From contig JBDTUE010000002.1 in NCBI GenBank assembly GCA_040007895.1, positions 1-64,000 of the forward strand: a stretch of 64,000 nucleotides of DNA, written 5' to 3'. Under the pieces are notes generated by a model, which worked only from the letters and a program-made list of their open reading frames with translations, searched no databases and was not told the DNA's origin. This document shows positions 26,523 through 35,383 of the stretch, piece by piece; the first letter of the stretch is position 1; every line of letters starts with the position of its first letter. Source of the DNA: JADJLQ01 sp040007895 (lineage in GTDB: Bacteria; Bacteroidota; Bacteroidia; Chitinophagales; Saprospiraceae). Made by a program: the position numbers and the translations under genes.

Positions 26523-27910
26523 TATTGTAATCCGTATTTGTCAACCAAATATACCAGCGAAGCCATAGCCGCCGCTCCTAGTAACAATTCCCGTTTATTC
26601 ACTGCCTCAAAAGTATCGTTGCGTGTATGATGATAATCAAAGTATCGCTGACTATCTGGTTGTAAACTTACCAATAATCCATTTTGACTTTTGAGAGGAG
26701 CTATATCTGCTCCTCCACCACCATTAAAGATTTTAATATCATACGGTTCTAATAAAGACGACCAGGAATTTACCTTTTTAAAATAATTTTCAAATACAGA
26801 TTTTTCTCCTGAAAACCCAAGTCCCCTGGGAGTGAATCCTCCGGAATCTGATTCAAGAGCTAAAATATGTTTTTCTTTTCGTGCATTCGAACTGTCTGAA
26901 TATGCTTTACTTCCTCCGCTGCCATTCTCTTCATTCATAAATAATACACATCGAAGGGTGCGCTGAGGTTTGTATCCCAATTTTTTTAGTTGATTCAATA
27001 CTTCTATACTTTGTACACATCCCGCACCATCATCATGAGCTCCCTGGGCTACGTCCCAACTATCAAGATGTCCACCAACAGCAATGATTTCATTAGGAAA
27101 TAAAGAACCTTTTATTTCACCAATCACATTGTAGGAATCAGCTTCTCCCAACATTTTACAAGTATTTCTGATATAAATTCTTACACTTCCCTTCTGTAAT
27201 TCCTGACTTAGCAATTCCGCACTGTTCGTACTGATTGCCAAAGCAGGTATATTCTTTTCACCAGGAAGAAAATTAGTAGCTCCGGTATGTGGGATATCAT
27301 CTAAGCCAGTGGTCATGCTACGTACTATAGCACCAAGGGCACCATATTTTGCAGCGATTGCAGGTCCTCTGCCTCTCTGGTCTACAGCACCACCATATGC
27401 TGCAAATGTTCTCAATTGTGTTACATCCATAGGGCGGTTGAAAAAAACAATTTTCCCTTTTAACTGTATTTCACCCATTTTTTCGAGAGTATCCAAAGAT
27501 CTTACCTCTACTACTTCGGCGGTCACTCCCATTGGCCCTGATCCGGTAGAGTTGCCCAACGAAAGAGCATCCAGATCTTTGCTTCCAATAAATGGGGAAT
27601 TGACGATTCTGACTATTTCCTTATCTCCTCTTACCCAATGGGGCACTTTACAAGGTTGAATGTAGGCCCGGTCAAAGCCCAATGTATCAATAATCCAATG
27701 AGTTAATTCTACGGCGGCGGCGGCGGCAGATGAGCCGGCAAGTCTTCCAGGAGCTTGGGTTGTAAGGCTTCTTAACCATTCATAAGCCTGGCCATATTTT
27801 AAAGAATTAGAATGAATATTTTTTATCATCCATGCATCCTGATCGCCGGATGATTGGGCTGATAATAGGTTAAACTTGAAAAGTACAATTAGAAGAATTA
27901 TTTTGCGCAT
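26522..27910 (-). CDS. Secreted M28-family zinc metallopeptidase
   Basis: This 462-residue protein has a signal peptide (about 1-18), an N-terminal capping region, a PA-like insert (about 130-240) and an M28 aminopeptidase/carboxypeptidase domain. Zinc and catalytic residues can be seen in GGHLDSWD (about 280), GAHDDGAG, FMNEENGSGGS, LESDSGGF and the late DYHHTRND. These match the H-D-E-D-H ligand set of the family. It resembles plasma glutamate carboxypeptidase-like enzymes. It probably degrades peptides in the periplasm or outside. No T9SS C-terminal sorting domain is present. Confidence 0.92.
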   Translation of the reverse strand: MRKIILLIVLFKFNLLSAQSSGDQDAWMIKNIHSNSLKYGQAYEWLRSLTTQAPGRLAGSSAAAAAVELTHWIIDTLGFDRAYIQPCKVPHWVRGDKEIVRIVNSPFIGSKDLDALSLGNSTGSGPMGVTAEVVEVRSLDTLEKMGEIQLKGKIVFFNRPMDVTQLRTFAAYGGAVDQRGRGPAIAAKYGALGAIVRSMTTGLDDIPHTGATNFLPGEKNIPALAISTNSAELLSQELQKGSVRIYIRNTCKMLGEADSYNVIGEIKGSLFPNEIIAVGGHLDSWDVAQGAHDDGAGCVQSIEVLNQLKKLGYKPQRTLRCVLFMNEENGSGGSKAYSDSSNARKEKHILALESDSGGFTPRGLGFSGEKSVFENYFKKVNSWSSLLEPYDIKIFNGGGGADIAPLKSQNGLLVSLQPDSQRYFDYHHTRNDTFEAVNKRELLLGAAAMASLVYLVDKYGLQ

Positions 27911-28474
27911 ATGGGTATCGATATTTGAATTTAAACAAAATACATTTACAACGTCAAGATATTAATTATCTGACTTTCAAAGATTAATTTGGTTTCATTT
28001 GGTTAGGTCGAGGTAATGTGATGAAAATTGCATTACCTCATTTTTTTCCTAAACTATTTTTAGTATTTCTCTTGCGTTTTAAGTCAAATTTGGTTATAGA
28101 GGCTCTTTAAACTATTTTTCAGCCATTCTTTATTCATTCTGGAGCTTTAATTTATTACGAAGCTTTTCATAGTTTGTTTCAAAATAATTAAACCTCAATA
28201 GAACATCTCTCCCAGATAACCTATAACGATCTAAAAAATGAATGAATTGCTAAATTATCTGATCATCGTTTGTAATTTTGCCCCTGCAGTTCAGTTTTAG
28301 GTTTAAACAATTTGGATATCATGAGAAGGGGGGTATTTTATTTGAGCTCATTGAACGAAAAAGGCGAATCAAGTCAATCCTGGCTTCCGTCAAGCTGATT
28401 TAAAATAGTTTAAGAAACTTTTTAATAAATATTCGACAATCACAATTTTTAAAATAAATAAATTAAAATTCTCA
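27911..28474. other. Long intergenic region with isolated terminator and a possible small ORF
   Basis: This 564-bp stretch separates the divergent M28 and DUF3078 genes. It holds a strong plus-strand terminator at 28010 with no plus-strand gene before it, a -7-like TAATTTTG at 28273 without a matching -33 element, and a 27-codon frame from 28321 to 28404. I see no tRNA, insertion sequence or large coding remnant. Confidence 0.6.
28010..28046 (+). terminator. Isolated Rho-independent terminator
   Basis: Perfect 9-bp arms GAGGTAATG (28010-28018) and CATTACCTC (28031-28039) with a 12-nt loop are followed by ATTTTTTT. No plus-strand gene ends upstream; the neighbouring M28 gene reads away. It may end a small RNA or be a leftover of a lost gene. 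Confidence 0.75.
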
Positions 28475-29512
28475 ATGAAGCAGACATTAATTATTACCAT
28501 TTTATCAATAGTAGCGACATTTAGTTTTAGCCAGAATGATGACCGAGCCCGGGCAGCAGCTGTCGCCAAAGCAACGGCTGTTGAAATAAAAGAAGATGGA
28601 TGGATGAGTGGTGGTGGCTTTGGCATGGATCTCGGTCAATTATTACAATTCAATCCCAAGGTAGGTTCGGGTGAAAACCGGTTGGGATTTGGAGGCGCGA
28701 TCAGCTATTTTGCAAAGTATAAAAAAGGATTATTGATTTTTGATAATATAGGATCACTCAATATGAGCCTCGTCAAACTGGGAACTGGTCTTTTAGCCAG
28801 TACTTCTGTTTCCAAGGTAAATCAACCGTTTCAGAAATCAATAGATGAATTGAGATTGAGTTCAAGGTTGGGATATAAAACCGGGCCGGAGTCTAAGTGG
28901 TCTTATGCAGTCGATTTTGGATTTTTAAGTCAATTAACACCTACCTATAGAGGCACGGATAATAAAAATTACCTGAAACAGTTCAAAACTTCTCAAATCA
29001 ATACCAGTCTTGTTTCAAAATTATTTGCTCCGGCTTATATAACTCTGGCTCCTGGTATAGATTATAAGCCGAATGCGAATTTATCATTCTTTTTTGCTCC
29101 GTTTGGTTTTAAATCTATCATCGTTGCAGACCGGGATCTTGCTAAGCTCAATATCCATGGTAATAAATGGAATAGTCCCACAGACTTTAAACTTTCAGAT
29201 AGCCAGCTCGGCGGCCTGGTAAAAGCAATGTTTACTCAGAAATATGCGAAGGAAAAGATAACTCATTCAAGCACCTTGACCTTATTTTCAAATTATTTGC
29301 ATAATGCACAAAATATTGATGTGGACTGGATTAATGCGTTTGGAATCAATATATCTAAAGCATTTCAGATTAGTTTACTGACTGATCTCTTTTATGACGA
29401 TGATGTAAAAGTACAGATCACAGATTATAATGAAGTGGGTGGTGTACGTGGAGTAGGTAAACGGGTAAACTTTACGGAACAACTTTTACTTAAATACAAT
29501 ATTATTTTTTAA
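28475..29512 (+). CDS. DUF3078 family protein, putative outer membrane beta-barrel
   Basis: This 345-residue protein has a signal peptide (about 1-19, ending FSFSQ). The mature part starts with an Ala/Arg-rich helix and continues with alternating amphipathic strands and a DUF3078-like pattern (GDxNRLGFGG-like ENRLGFGGAISYFAKYKKG, LSSRLGYKTGPESKWSYAVDFGFLSQ, and the PGIDYKPNANLSFFFAP segment). Its final residues QLLLKYNIIF form a typical barrel-closing strand. Function unknown; members are common in Bacteroidota envelopes. It ends at a strong hairpin terminator. Confidence 0.8.
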   Translation: MKQTLIITILSIVATFSFSQNDDRARAAAVAKATAVEIKEDGWMSGGGFGMDLGQLLQFNPKVGSGENRLGFGGAISYFAKYKKGLLIFDNIGSLNMSLVKLGTGLLASTSVSKVNQPFQKSIDELRLSSRLGYKTGPESKWSYAVDFGFLSQLTPTYRGTDNKNYLKQFKTSQINTSLVSKLFAPAYITLAPGIDYKPNANLSFFFAPFGFKSIIVADRDLAKLNIHGNKWNSPTDFKLSDSQLGGLVKAMFTQKYAKEKITHSSTLTLFSNYLHNAQNIDVDWINAFGINISKAFQISLLTDLFYDDDVKVQITDYNEVGGVRGVGKRVNFTEQLLLKYNIIF

Positions 29513-29528
29513 AAATTAATTTTTTAAT

Positions 29529-29560
29529 TTAATTCAACTTCTCCGTTGAATTAAGTTTTT
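29529..29560 (+). terminator. Rho-independent terminator of the DUF3078 gene
   Basis: Perfect 10-bp arms (29529-29538 and 29545-29554) with a 6-nt loop are followed by GTTTTT. It lies 17 bp past the stop codon. Confidence 0.85.
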
Positions 29561-29598
29561 ACATAAAAATCCAAAATTAATTTAATATAAATAAAAAA

Positions 29599-29622
29599 AC
29601 TCCAGGTAATGAAACCCGGAGT
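29599..29622 (-). terminator. Rho-independent terminator of the fasciclin gene
   Basis: Nine-bp arms (29599-29607 and 29614-29622, one A-C mismatch) are followed on the minus strand by a run of seven Ts. It is 30 bp beyond the fasciclin stop and could also stop plus-strand transcripts. Confidence 0.85.
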
Positions 29623-29651
29623 TTTGTATTTTTAATAAAAGCTATGCTTCG

Positions 29652-30215
29652 TTACATCTTTGAGTTCGGTAAAACTACCATATCAATAGAATGGATGACA
29701 CCATTGGATTGATACACATCATAGGTAATAATATTGGCAACACCACCATTTTCATCTTTCAATGTAATGTTATGAGGTCCGTTCATCATTGCTGTTAATG
29801 TTCCACCGCTTACGGTTTTAAACATTGCCTGACCTTTTCCTTCTTTGATTTTTTTTGCTATCTCCGCATAATCATACTTGCCTGAAACCACGTGATAAGT
29901 AAGAATATTTACCAGGCTGCTTTTTGCTTCAGGTTTTAGAAGAGATTCTACAGTCCCTGCAGGCAAATTTTCAAATGCATCATTGGTAGGAGCAAAAACG
30001 GTAAACGGGCCAGCGCCCATTAATGTTTCTACTAATCCACCAGCTTTTACAGCAGCTACTAATGTTGTATGATCTTTAGAGTTAACCGCATTTTCTATAA
30101 TATTTTTCATAGGATACATTTGCTGAGTACCCACCATAACGGTCTGCGCATTTAAAAATTGAAGCGTCAATGATAACATAAGAAAAGAAAAAATAAATTT
30201 AAATTGAGATTTCAT
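29652..30215 (-). CDS. Secreted fasciclin (FAS1) domain protein
   Basis: This 187-residue protein has a signal peptide (about 1-24, ending LQFLNAQ) and one FAS1 domain (about 38-185). FAS1 landmarks are FTVFAPTNDAFENLPAG (H1 box), LTYHVVSGKYDY and NGVIHSIDMVVLP (H2 box). FAS1 proteins are extracellular adhesion or matrix-binding proteins. It is divergent from a gene set encoding an MtfA-like protein, an ECF sigma factor and an RskA-type anti-sigma factor. This mirrors mycobacterial sigK-rskA and their fasciclin targets mpt70/mpt83. Its leader contains CAACCC followed after about 16 nt by TGTATTTAA, a possible sigma target. Confidence 0.93.
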   Translation of the reverse strand: MKSQFKFIFSFLMLSLTLQFLNAQTVMVGTQQMYPMKNIIENAVNSKDHTTLVAAVKAGGLVETLMGAGPFTVFAPTNDAFENLPAGTVESLLKPEAKSSLVNILTYHVVSGKYDYAEIAKKIKEGKGQAMFKTVSGGTLTAMMNGPHNITLKDENGGVANIITYDVYQSNGVIHSIDMVVLPNSKM

Positions 30216-30395
30216 GATTTTGTTTTTTAGAATGAATTATTATTAAATACAGAATAACTACGGCATGGGTTGAATAATGGATTTAAACAATTAAAAAAAA
30301 TATTTTATTAAAACTTCATAGTTCCTAATCAAAACGTTAATTAGTTTATTCTTGAGTCAAGGATTCTGCTTAAGGAATACTTATCTTTATAATCT

Positions 30396-31160
30396 ATGAA
30401 GGCGTTACATCTGGCTATACCTGTAGTAGTACTTATTTTATTTTCCACCATTATGATGTTTATATCTAATGAACTGTGGTCAATTGGATTGGTAGCCGGT
30501 ATAATTTGTTTAGTGGTACTTTTTATTTTAAAGAATGTATTGGATTGGCGATATTATCAAAAACATCCTCCGCAGCTGGAACCGAATGTAAAAGCAATAT
30601 TAACACAGGTTCCTTTTTATAAACAACTTGGTGAAGCACAAAGGAAAAAATTTGAAATACGATTAGCTTTATTTTTCATATCCCATGAATACAGAATCCA
30701 ACCTACCAAACGATTAATGGATGAAGAAGATGAATTTGAAGCTCCGGATGAACTTAAAGCTTTTAGTTCTATTCCTGCTATTATCTTAACGTTTGAACAA
30801 GAAAACTTTTTATGTCCGGAGATACTACAAATTATTTTCTATAATCATCCATTTCCAACACCGGCTTACAAGGTTTTACATCATTCGGAATACAATGCTG
30901 AAGATAAAGTGCTGATATTTTCAGTACCTCATTTAAGAAAAGGAGTATTGGAACCCTTTGTCTATTTTGATCTTGGAATGTACGAATGGTCCAGGGCTTG
31001 TCAGATCCAATCTATTGGCTCTGACTGGAATACATTTGAAAGGACTTATGGAATAGTAAAGGATCAGGCCGAAACAAGCATAGGTCTACCAGAACCTGAT
31101 ATTCAATCCGTTCAAAAAGTATTTGAAGTTCATCGCTCTTATTTAACTCTTTTATTATAA
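30396..31160 (+). CDS. MtfA-like membrane protein lacking the zinc-peptidase motif
   Basis: This 254-residue protein has two N-terminal hydrophobic helices (about 5-25 and 28-46). The following region resembles the N-terminal half of MtfA (M90) peptidases: VPFYKQLGEAQRKKFEIRLALFF, IPAIILTFEQENFL, and YKVLHHSEYN. No HExxH is present; where it would occur the sequence reads VYFDLGMYEWSRACQIQ. The protein is therefore probably not a zinc peptidase, or belongs to a divergent family. It starts 180 bp from the divergent fasciclin gene and ends 30 bp before the ECF sigma gene, so co-transcription with the sigma/anti-sigma pair is likely. Confidence 0.6.
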   Translation: MKALHLAIPVVVLILFSTIMMFISNELWSIGLVAGIICLVVLFILKNVLDWRYYQKHPPQLEPNVKAILTQVPFYKQLGEAQRKKFEIRLALFFISHEYRIQPTKRLMDEEDEFEAPDELKAFSSIPAIILTFEQENFLCPEILQIIFYNHPFPTPAYKVLHHSEYNAEDKVLIFSVPHLRKGVLEPFVYFDLGMYEWSRACQIQSIGSDWNTFERTYGIVKDQAETSIGLPEPDIQSVQKVFEVHRSYLTLLL

Positions 31161-31190
31161 TTTTAGCCCCATAAACAGGGATTTAATAAT

Positions 31191-31721
31191 TTGGACTCTC
31201 CCGATCTTATTCAGTTAATTCAACATACACAAGGTGGTGATAGATCCGCATTTTCATCACTATATGATAAGTTTTCTCCTGCTTTATATGGAGTCATTTT
31301 AAAGATCGTCCGCAAAGACATTCATGTAGCGGAAGATTGTTTACAGGATACTTTCGTTAAAATCTGGAAACATATTGCCACCTATGATGCCCATAAGGGT
31401 TCCATATTTACCTGGATGCTTACCATTGCAAGGAATACGGCTTTGGATAAATTAAGCAGCCTGAATGCGAAACAAATCCATTCTATGGATTCTGCCGTAG
31501 GTATTGAAGAAACCAAATACAACACTTCCCTTAATACAGATACCATCGGCCTAAGTGATATAATGAATAAACTCGATGCCGAGCATCAGTCCCTGATTAA
31601 TATGGCATATTACCAGGGAATGACTCAGAGCGAGATTGCAGATCAACTTGGAATGCCTTTGGGAACTATTAAAACTAAAATAAGGGCAGCAATGCTAATG
31701 TTAAGAAATTTAATGACATGA
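31191..31721 (+). CDS. ECF RNA polymerase sigma factor, SigK-like
   Basis: This 176-residue sigma factor begins at TTG; no in-frame ATG fits upstream. Region 2 includes FSSLYDKFSPALYGVILKIV and EDCLQDTFVKIWKHI (about 50-64), followed by GSIFTWMLTIARNTALDKL. Region 4 (about 120-172) has MTQSEIADQLGMPLGTIKTKIRAAM. The SPALYG..L and GTIKTKIR wording resembles the ECF19/SigK group that pairs with RskA anti-sigma factors. The downstream anti-sigma gene overlaps by 4 bp (ATGA). Release would follow loss of the anti-sigma factor at the membrane. Confidence 0.92.
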   Translation: MDSPDLIQLIQHTQGGDRSAFSSLYDKFSPALYGVILKIVRKDIHVAEDCLQDTFVKIWKHIATYDAHKGSIFTWMLTIARNTALDKLSSLNAKQIHSMDSAVGIEETKYNTSLNTDTIGLSDIMNKLDAEHQSLINMAYYQGMTQSEIADQLGMPLGTIKTKIRAAMLMLRNLMT

Positions 31722-32554
31722 TCGATCCTCAAGCATATATTGAATCAGGTAAACTGGAAGAGTACGTACTCGGCCTGGGCTCTGCTGATCTTATGCAAGA
31801 AGTAGAATGCATGTCCAGAGTATTTCCTGATATCAAAAATGAACTTCTTGCGTTACAACTTTCTCTTGAAAAGTATGCACTCCAAACAGCGGTCATTCCC
31901 AATCCGGAATTAAAAACTAAAATATTCAATTCATTGGTGGATGCTTCCACGACAAATGAAACACAAGATAAATCTGCTGAAAAATCAAACCCTATAATTT
32001 CAGCACACACAACATCCTCTTCCAGTGATTCATTATTTAAATGGTTACTCGCCTTATTAGCATTAAGCATTCTGATACTTTTTTATTTATATTTTAATAA
32101 ATCATCACAATTCCAAAAAAGCATGGCTGAATCCGTGCTAAAAGAAACGGCAGCATTACAAACCGCAGATAGTTTATCCCAGGTAGTAACCTCTCTCCAA
32201 TCAGAAATATCCATTATCAATAATCCTAACGGAGTTGCTATTAAAATGGCTGGTACTAAACTTTATCCTGATGGATTAGCCACGATTTATTGGGATAAAA
32301 ATACTCAGACAGTGCACATCAATCCCGGTAATTTACCTGTTGCTCCCACTGGAAAGCAATATCAACTCTGGGGTATAGTAGATGGGAAACCAGTCAGTCT
32401 TGGCCTAATAGATCTCACTGCTGCAAATTTGCAATCAATGAGTCCAGTAGACAATCCTTCAACCTTTGCAGTTACACTTGAACCAACCGGTGGCAATGCA
32501 AGTCCAACCCTGGATCAAATGTACGTGGCTGGAAATGTTGTTTTGATCCAGTAA
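31718..32554 (+). CDS. RskA-type membrane anti-sigma factor
   Basis: This 278-residue protein has an N-terminal cytoplasmic part with ESGKLEEYVLGLGSADLMQEVE, the usual start of RskA-like anti-sigma domains. There is one transmembrane helix (about 109-127), a short coiled coil, and an extracytoplasmic RskA C-terminal domain (about 170-278) with the typical QLWGIVDGKPVSLGLIDL. It overlaps the sigma gene by 4 bp. RskA-type factors hold their sigma at the membrane until they are cleaved by regulated proteolysis. No zinc-binding HxxxCxxC motif is seen, as is usual for the subgroup. It is convergent with clpB, 15 bp apart. Confidence 0.92.
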   Translation: MIDPQAYIESGKLEEYVLGLGSADLMQEVECMSRVFPDIKNELLALQLSLEKYALQTAVIPNPELKTKIFNSLVDASTTNETQDKSAEKSNPIISAHTTSSSSDSLFKWLLALLALSILILFYLYFNKSSQFQKSMAESVLKETAALQTADSLSQVVTSLQSEISIINNPNGVAIKMAGTKLYPDGLATIYWDKNTQTVHINPGNLPVAPTGKQYQLWGIVDGKPVSLGLIDLTAANLQSMSPVDNPSTFAVTLEPTGGNASPTLDQMYVAGNVVLIQ

Positions 32555-32569
32555 TTTCTATTCTGCGTT

Positions 32570-35362
32570 TTATTTTTTTACCTCGGATTGAACCTCCGGG
32601 TCGTCTTCACCATCTTTAATTTTATCTGCAGCATCCTTTACATCCCTGGTTGCTTTGTTAAGTTTGTCCAGGTTTTTTCCCTGTGCATTATTTTTATTTT
32701 TAAAATCTGTTTCAGAACTATCCATAGCGCTATGCATGATAGCACCTTCAGGATTAAGTTTAGATTTAAAAGTAAAACCTTTAATATCGGTATCCACCAA
32801 TATAGTGTCGCCAGGATTAAAAGTCCCTGATAATAAAAACTTAGCCAGTTCATCAATGATGTCACCCTGAATTACACGTTTTAGTGGTCTTGCACCAAAC
32901 TGAGGATCATATCCAAGATCCACCAATAGATTAACTGCATTATCAGAAAGTTCAATATCCAGGCTCTGCCTGGCCAGGTTCTTTTTAATGGATTTCAATT
33001 GTAATAAAGCAATTTTCTTAATCTCAGGCTTGGTCAATGGTAAGAACATTATCTTATCATCGATGCGGTTTAGGAACTCAGGGCGCATATTTTCTTTCAA
33101 TAAATCGAAAACTTCCATTTTTGTAGTTTCGATAATTTCAGTCCTGTGTTTATCTCCGAGCGCTTCAAGATCTTCAAAATTTTCGAGGATTTTATCGGCA
33201 CCCATATTTGAAGTCATGATAATAATAGTATTCTTAAAATTAGCTATCCGGCCTTTATTATCTGTGAGATGGCCATCATCCAGGACCTGGAGGAGTATAT
33301 TAAAAGTATCAGGATGTGCTTTTTCTATTTCATCCAATAATACGATGGAATAAGGTCTCCTTCGAACTGCTTCAGTTAATTGTCCACCTTCATCATAACC
33401 AACATATCCGGGAGGAGCCCCAATCAATCTTGAAACCGCATGTTTTTCCTGGTATTCACTCATATCTATGCGAACAATAGCCTTATCATCATTAAACAAA
33501 ACTTCAGCTAAAGCTTTAGTTAATTCTGTTTTACCAACTCCGGTAGGCCCTAAAAAAATAAATGATCCAATGGGTCGGTTAGGATCACCAAGGCCGGCCC
33601 TATTGCGTCGGATAGCATCACATACTGATTTAACAGCTGCCGATTGCCCGATCAACCGTTTCCCAATTTCTTCTTCAAGGCTTAATAATTTGCCCCGCTC
33701 GCTTTGCAACATCTTTTGCATTGGTATTCCAGTCCATTTCGAAACTACGGCGGCGATATCATTAGCCGTCACTTCCTGGTTAGTAAACCGACTTTCTTCC
33801 GGAAGGGCTTTGAGTTTGGATTCTGCTTCTGCTAATTTTTTCTCTTCTTCCTTTATAGAACCATACCTGATTTTAGCTACGGTTTCATAATTACTTTCAC
33901 GCTCTGCTTTATCGGCCTGACCTTGCAATTCTTCAATATTTTTCTTTACGGATTGTATTTGATCTACGATTTCTTTTTCGTTTTTCCAGGAAGCACTTAC
34001 AATATTTAGTTTCTCTTTTGCCTCAGCCAGGCTTTTAATAATTGCATCGAGTTTATTAGGATCGTTGTCCCGTTTGATTACTTCCTTTTCTATTTCCAGT
34101 TGGCTGACTTTTCGTTGCAGTTCATCTACTTCATCAGGTACACTATCGAGTTCGAGTCTCAGTTTTGCAGCAGCTTCATCGATCAGGTCAATAGCTTTAT
34201 CAGGTAATAATCTGTCCTGGATATATCGATTGGAAAGTTCAGCAGCTGCTACCAGGGACTCATCAAGAATGTTTATTTTATGAAAGACTTCATATTTGTC
34301 TTGTATTCCCCGGAGTATTGAAATCGTTTCTTCTATAGTCGGTTCGTCTATGTACACGGTTTGAAATCTGCGGACCAATGCTTTATCATTTTCAAAATAT
34401 TTTTGATATTCATCCGAGGTAGTAGCACCGATAGTGTGTAGTTCTCCACGGGCTAAAGCTGGTTTTAAAATATTGGCAGCATCTATTGCTCCCTGACCTC
34501 CTCCGGCTCCAACCAGGGTATGAATTTCATCGATAAACAAAATCACTCCATCTCCGGAATCCTTGACTTCTTTAATTACTGCCTTTAATCTTTCTTCAAA
34601 TTCACCTTTGTATTTGGCACCGGCGACAAGTGACGCCATGTCCAAAGAAAAGATTTGTTTTGACTTTAGATTTTCAGGGACATCCTGCCTTACAATACGC
34701 CAGGCAATACCCTCTACTATAGCTGTCTTCCCTACCCCGGCTTCCCCCAGGAGGATTGGGTTATTCTTTTTTCGCCTGGATAAGATTTGAAGTATCCTTC
34801 TTATTTCATCATCCCTTCCAATAATTGGATCCAGTTCTCCATTTTCAACACGCTCATTCAGGTTAACGGCGTATTTGCTTAGAGCGTTATAATTGTTTTC
34901 AGCACCTTGCTCTTTTACGGATTTGCCTTTCCGTAATTCCTTTATAGCATTTTTTACACCTGCTTCAGTAGCACCACTATTTTTTAAGAGCTGAGCTGCT
35001 TTATCCGATCCTGCCAGTATACCCAATAAAATAAGTTCCATGCTGATATAGTCATCTCCAAATTCTTTGAGAAAACCTTTTGCCCTGCTAAGCGAAGCAT
35101 TGGACTCATTGGTGAGGGTTTGTTTAATATCAGTTCCCTGGACCTTCGGATAGTTTTGAATCTGTTTGTCCAGCTCGATCTTTAGCGAAGCAAGATTGAC
35201 TCCACTTTTTTTTAGGATAAAATCTGATACACTGGATTCTGTGAGCATAATACCTTTTAGTAGATGAGGTGTATCTACAAATTGCTGATCAAGGGTGCCC
35301 GATATCCGTTGAGCTTCCAATATACATTCCTGTGCCTTAATGGTAAATTGATCGTAGGTCAT
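32570..35362 (-). CDS. clpB: ATP-dependent disaggregase ClpB
   Basis: This 930-residue Hsp100 chaperone has a Clp-N domain (about 1-145), a first AAA+ module with Walker A GEAGVGKT (206-213), a coiled-coil middle domain (about 410-530) and a second AAA+ module with Walker A GPTGVGKT near 610. ARG-finger and sensor regions (GATTSDEYQKY, RIDMSEYQEKHAVSRLIGAPPGYVGY) are present. It rescues aggregated proteins with DnaK. A charged, low-complexity tail of about 55 residues follows the normal end (KSKLNPEG), making it longer than the usual 860-870. The leader holds a candidate TTTG-N19 promoter; no HrcA/CIRCE hairpin is evident. Confidence 0.96.
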   Translation of the reverse strand: MTYDQFTIKAQECILEAQRISGTLDQQFVDTPHLLKGIMLTESSVSDFILKKSGVNLASLKIELDKQIQNYPKVQGTDIKQTLTNESNASLSRAKGFLKEFGDDYISMELILLGILAGSDKAAQLLKNSGATEAGVKNAIKELRKGKSVKEQGAENNYNALSKYAVNLNERVENGELDPIIGRDDEIRRILQILSRRKKNNPILLGEAGVGKTAIVEGIAWRIVRQDVPENLKSKQIFSLDMASLVAGAKYKGEFEERLKAVIKEVKDSGDGVILFIDEIHTLVGAGGGQGAIDAANILKPALARGELHTIGATTSDEYQKYFENDKALVRRFQTVYIDEPTIEETISILRGIQDKYEVFHKINILDESLVAAAELSNRYIQDRLLPDKAIDLIDEAAAKLRLELDSVPDEVDELQRKVSQLEIEKEVIKRDNDPNKLDAIIKSLAEAKEKLNIVSASWKNEKEIVDQIQSVKKNIEELQGQADKAERESNYETVAKIRYGSIKEEEKKLAEAESKLKALPEESRFTNQEVTANDIAAVVSKWTGIPMQKMLQSERGKLLSLEEEIGKRLIGQSAAVKSVCDAIRRNRAGLGDPNRPIGSFIFLGPTGVGKTELTKALAEVLFNDDKAIVRIDMSEYQEKHAVSRLIGAPPGYVGYDEGGQLTEAVRRRPYSIVLLDEIEKAHPDTFNILLQVLDDGHLTDNKGRIANFKNTIIIMTSNMGADKILENFEDLEALGDKHRTEIIETTKMEVFDLLKENMRPEFLNRIDDKIMFLPLTKPEIKKIALLQLKSIKKNLARQSLDIELSDNAVNLLVDLGYDPQFGARPLKRVIQGDIIDELAKFLLSGTFNPGDTILVDTDIKGFTFKSKLNPEGAIMHSAMDSSETDFKNKNNAQGKNLDKLNKATRDVKDAADKIKDGEDDPEVQSEVKK

Positions 35363-35383
35363 CTATAGTTTTTAAATTAATTT

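Noticed and set aside
30396..31160. Active M90 zinc peptidase
   Set aside because: No HExxH or equivalent zinc motif can be found in the product.
32588..34790. Several plus-strand open frames of 70-140 codons opposite clpB
   Set aside because: They are Ser-rich shadows produced by the strong codon bias of clpB on the minus strand.
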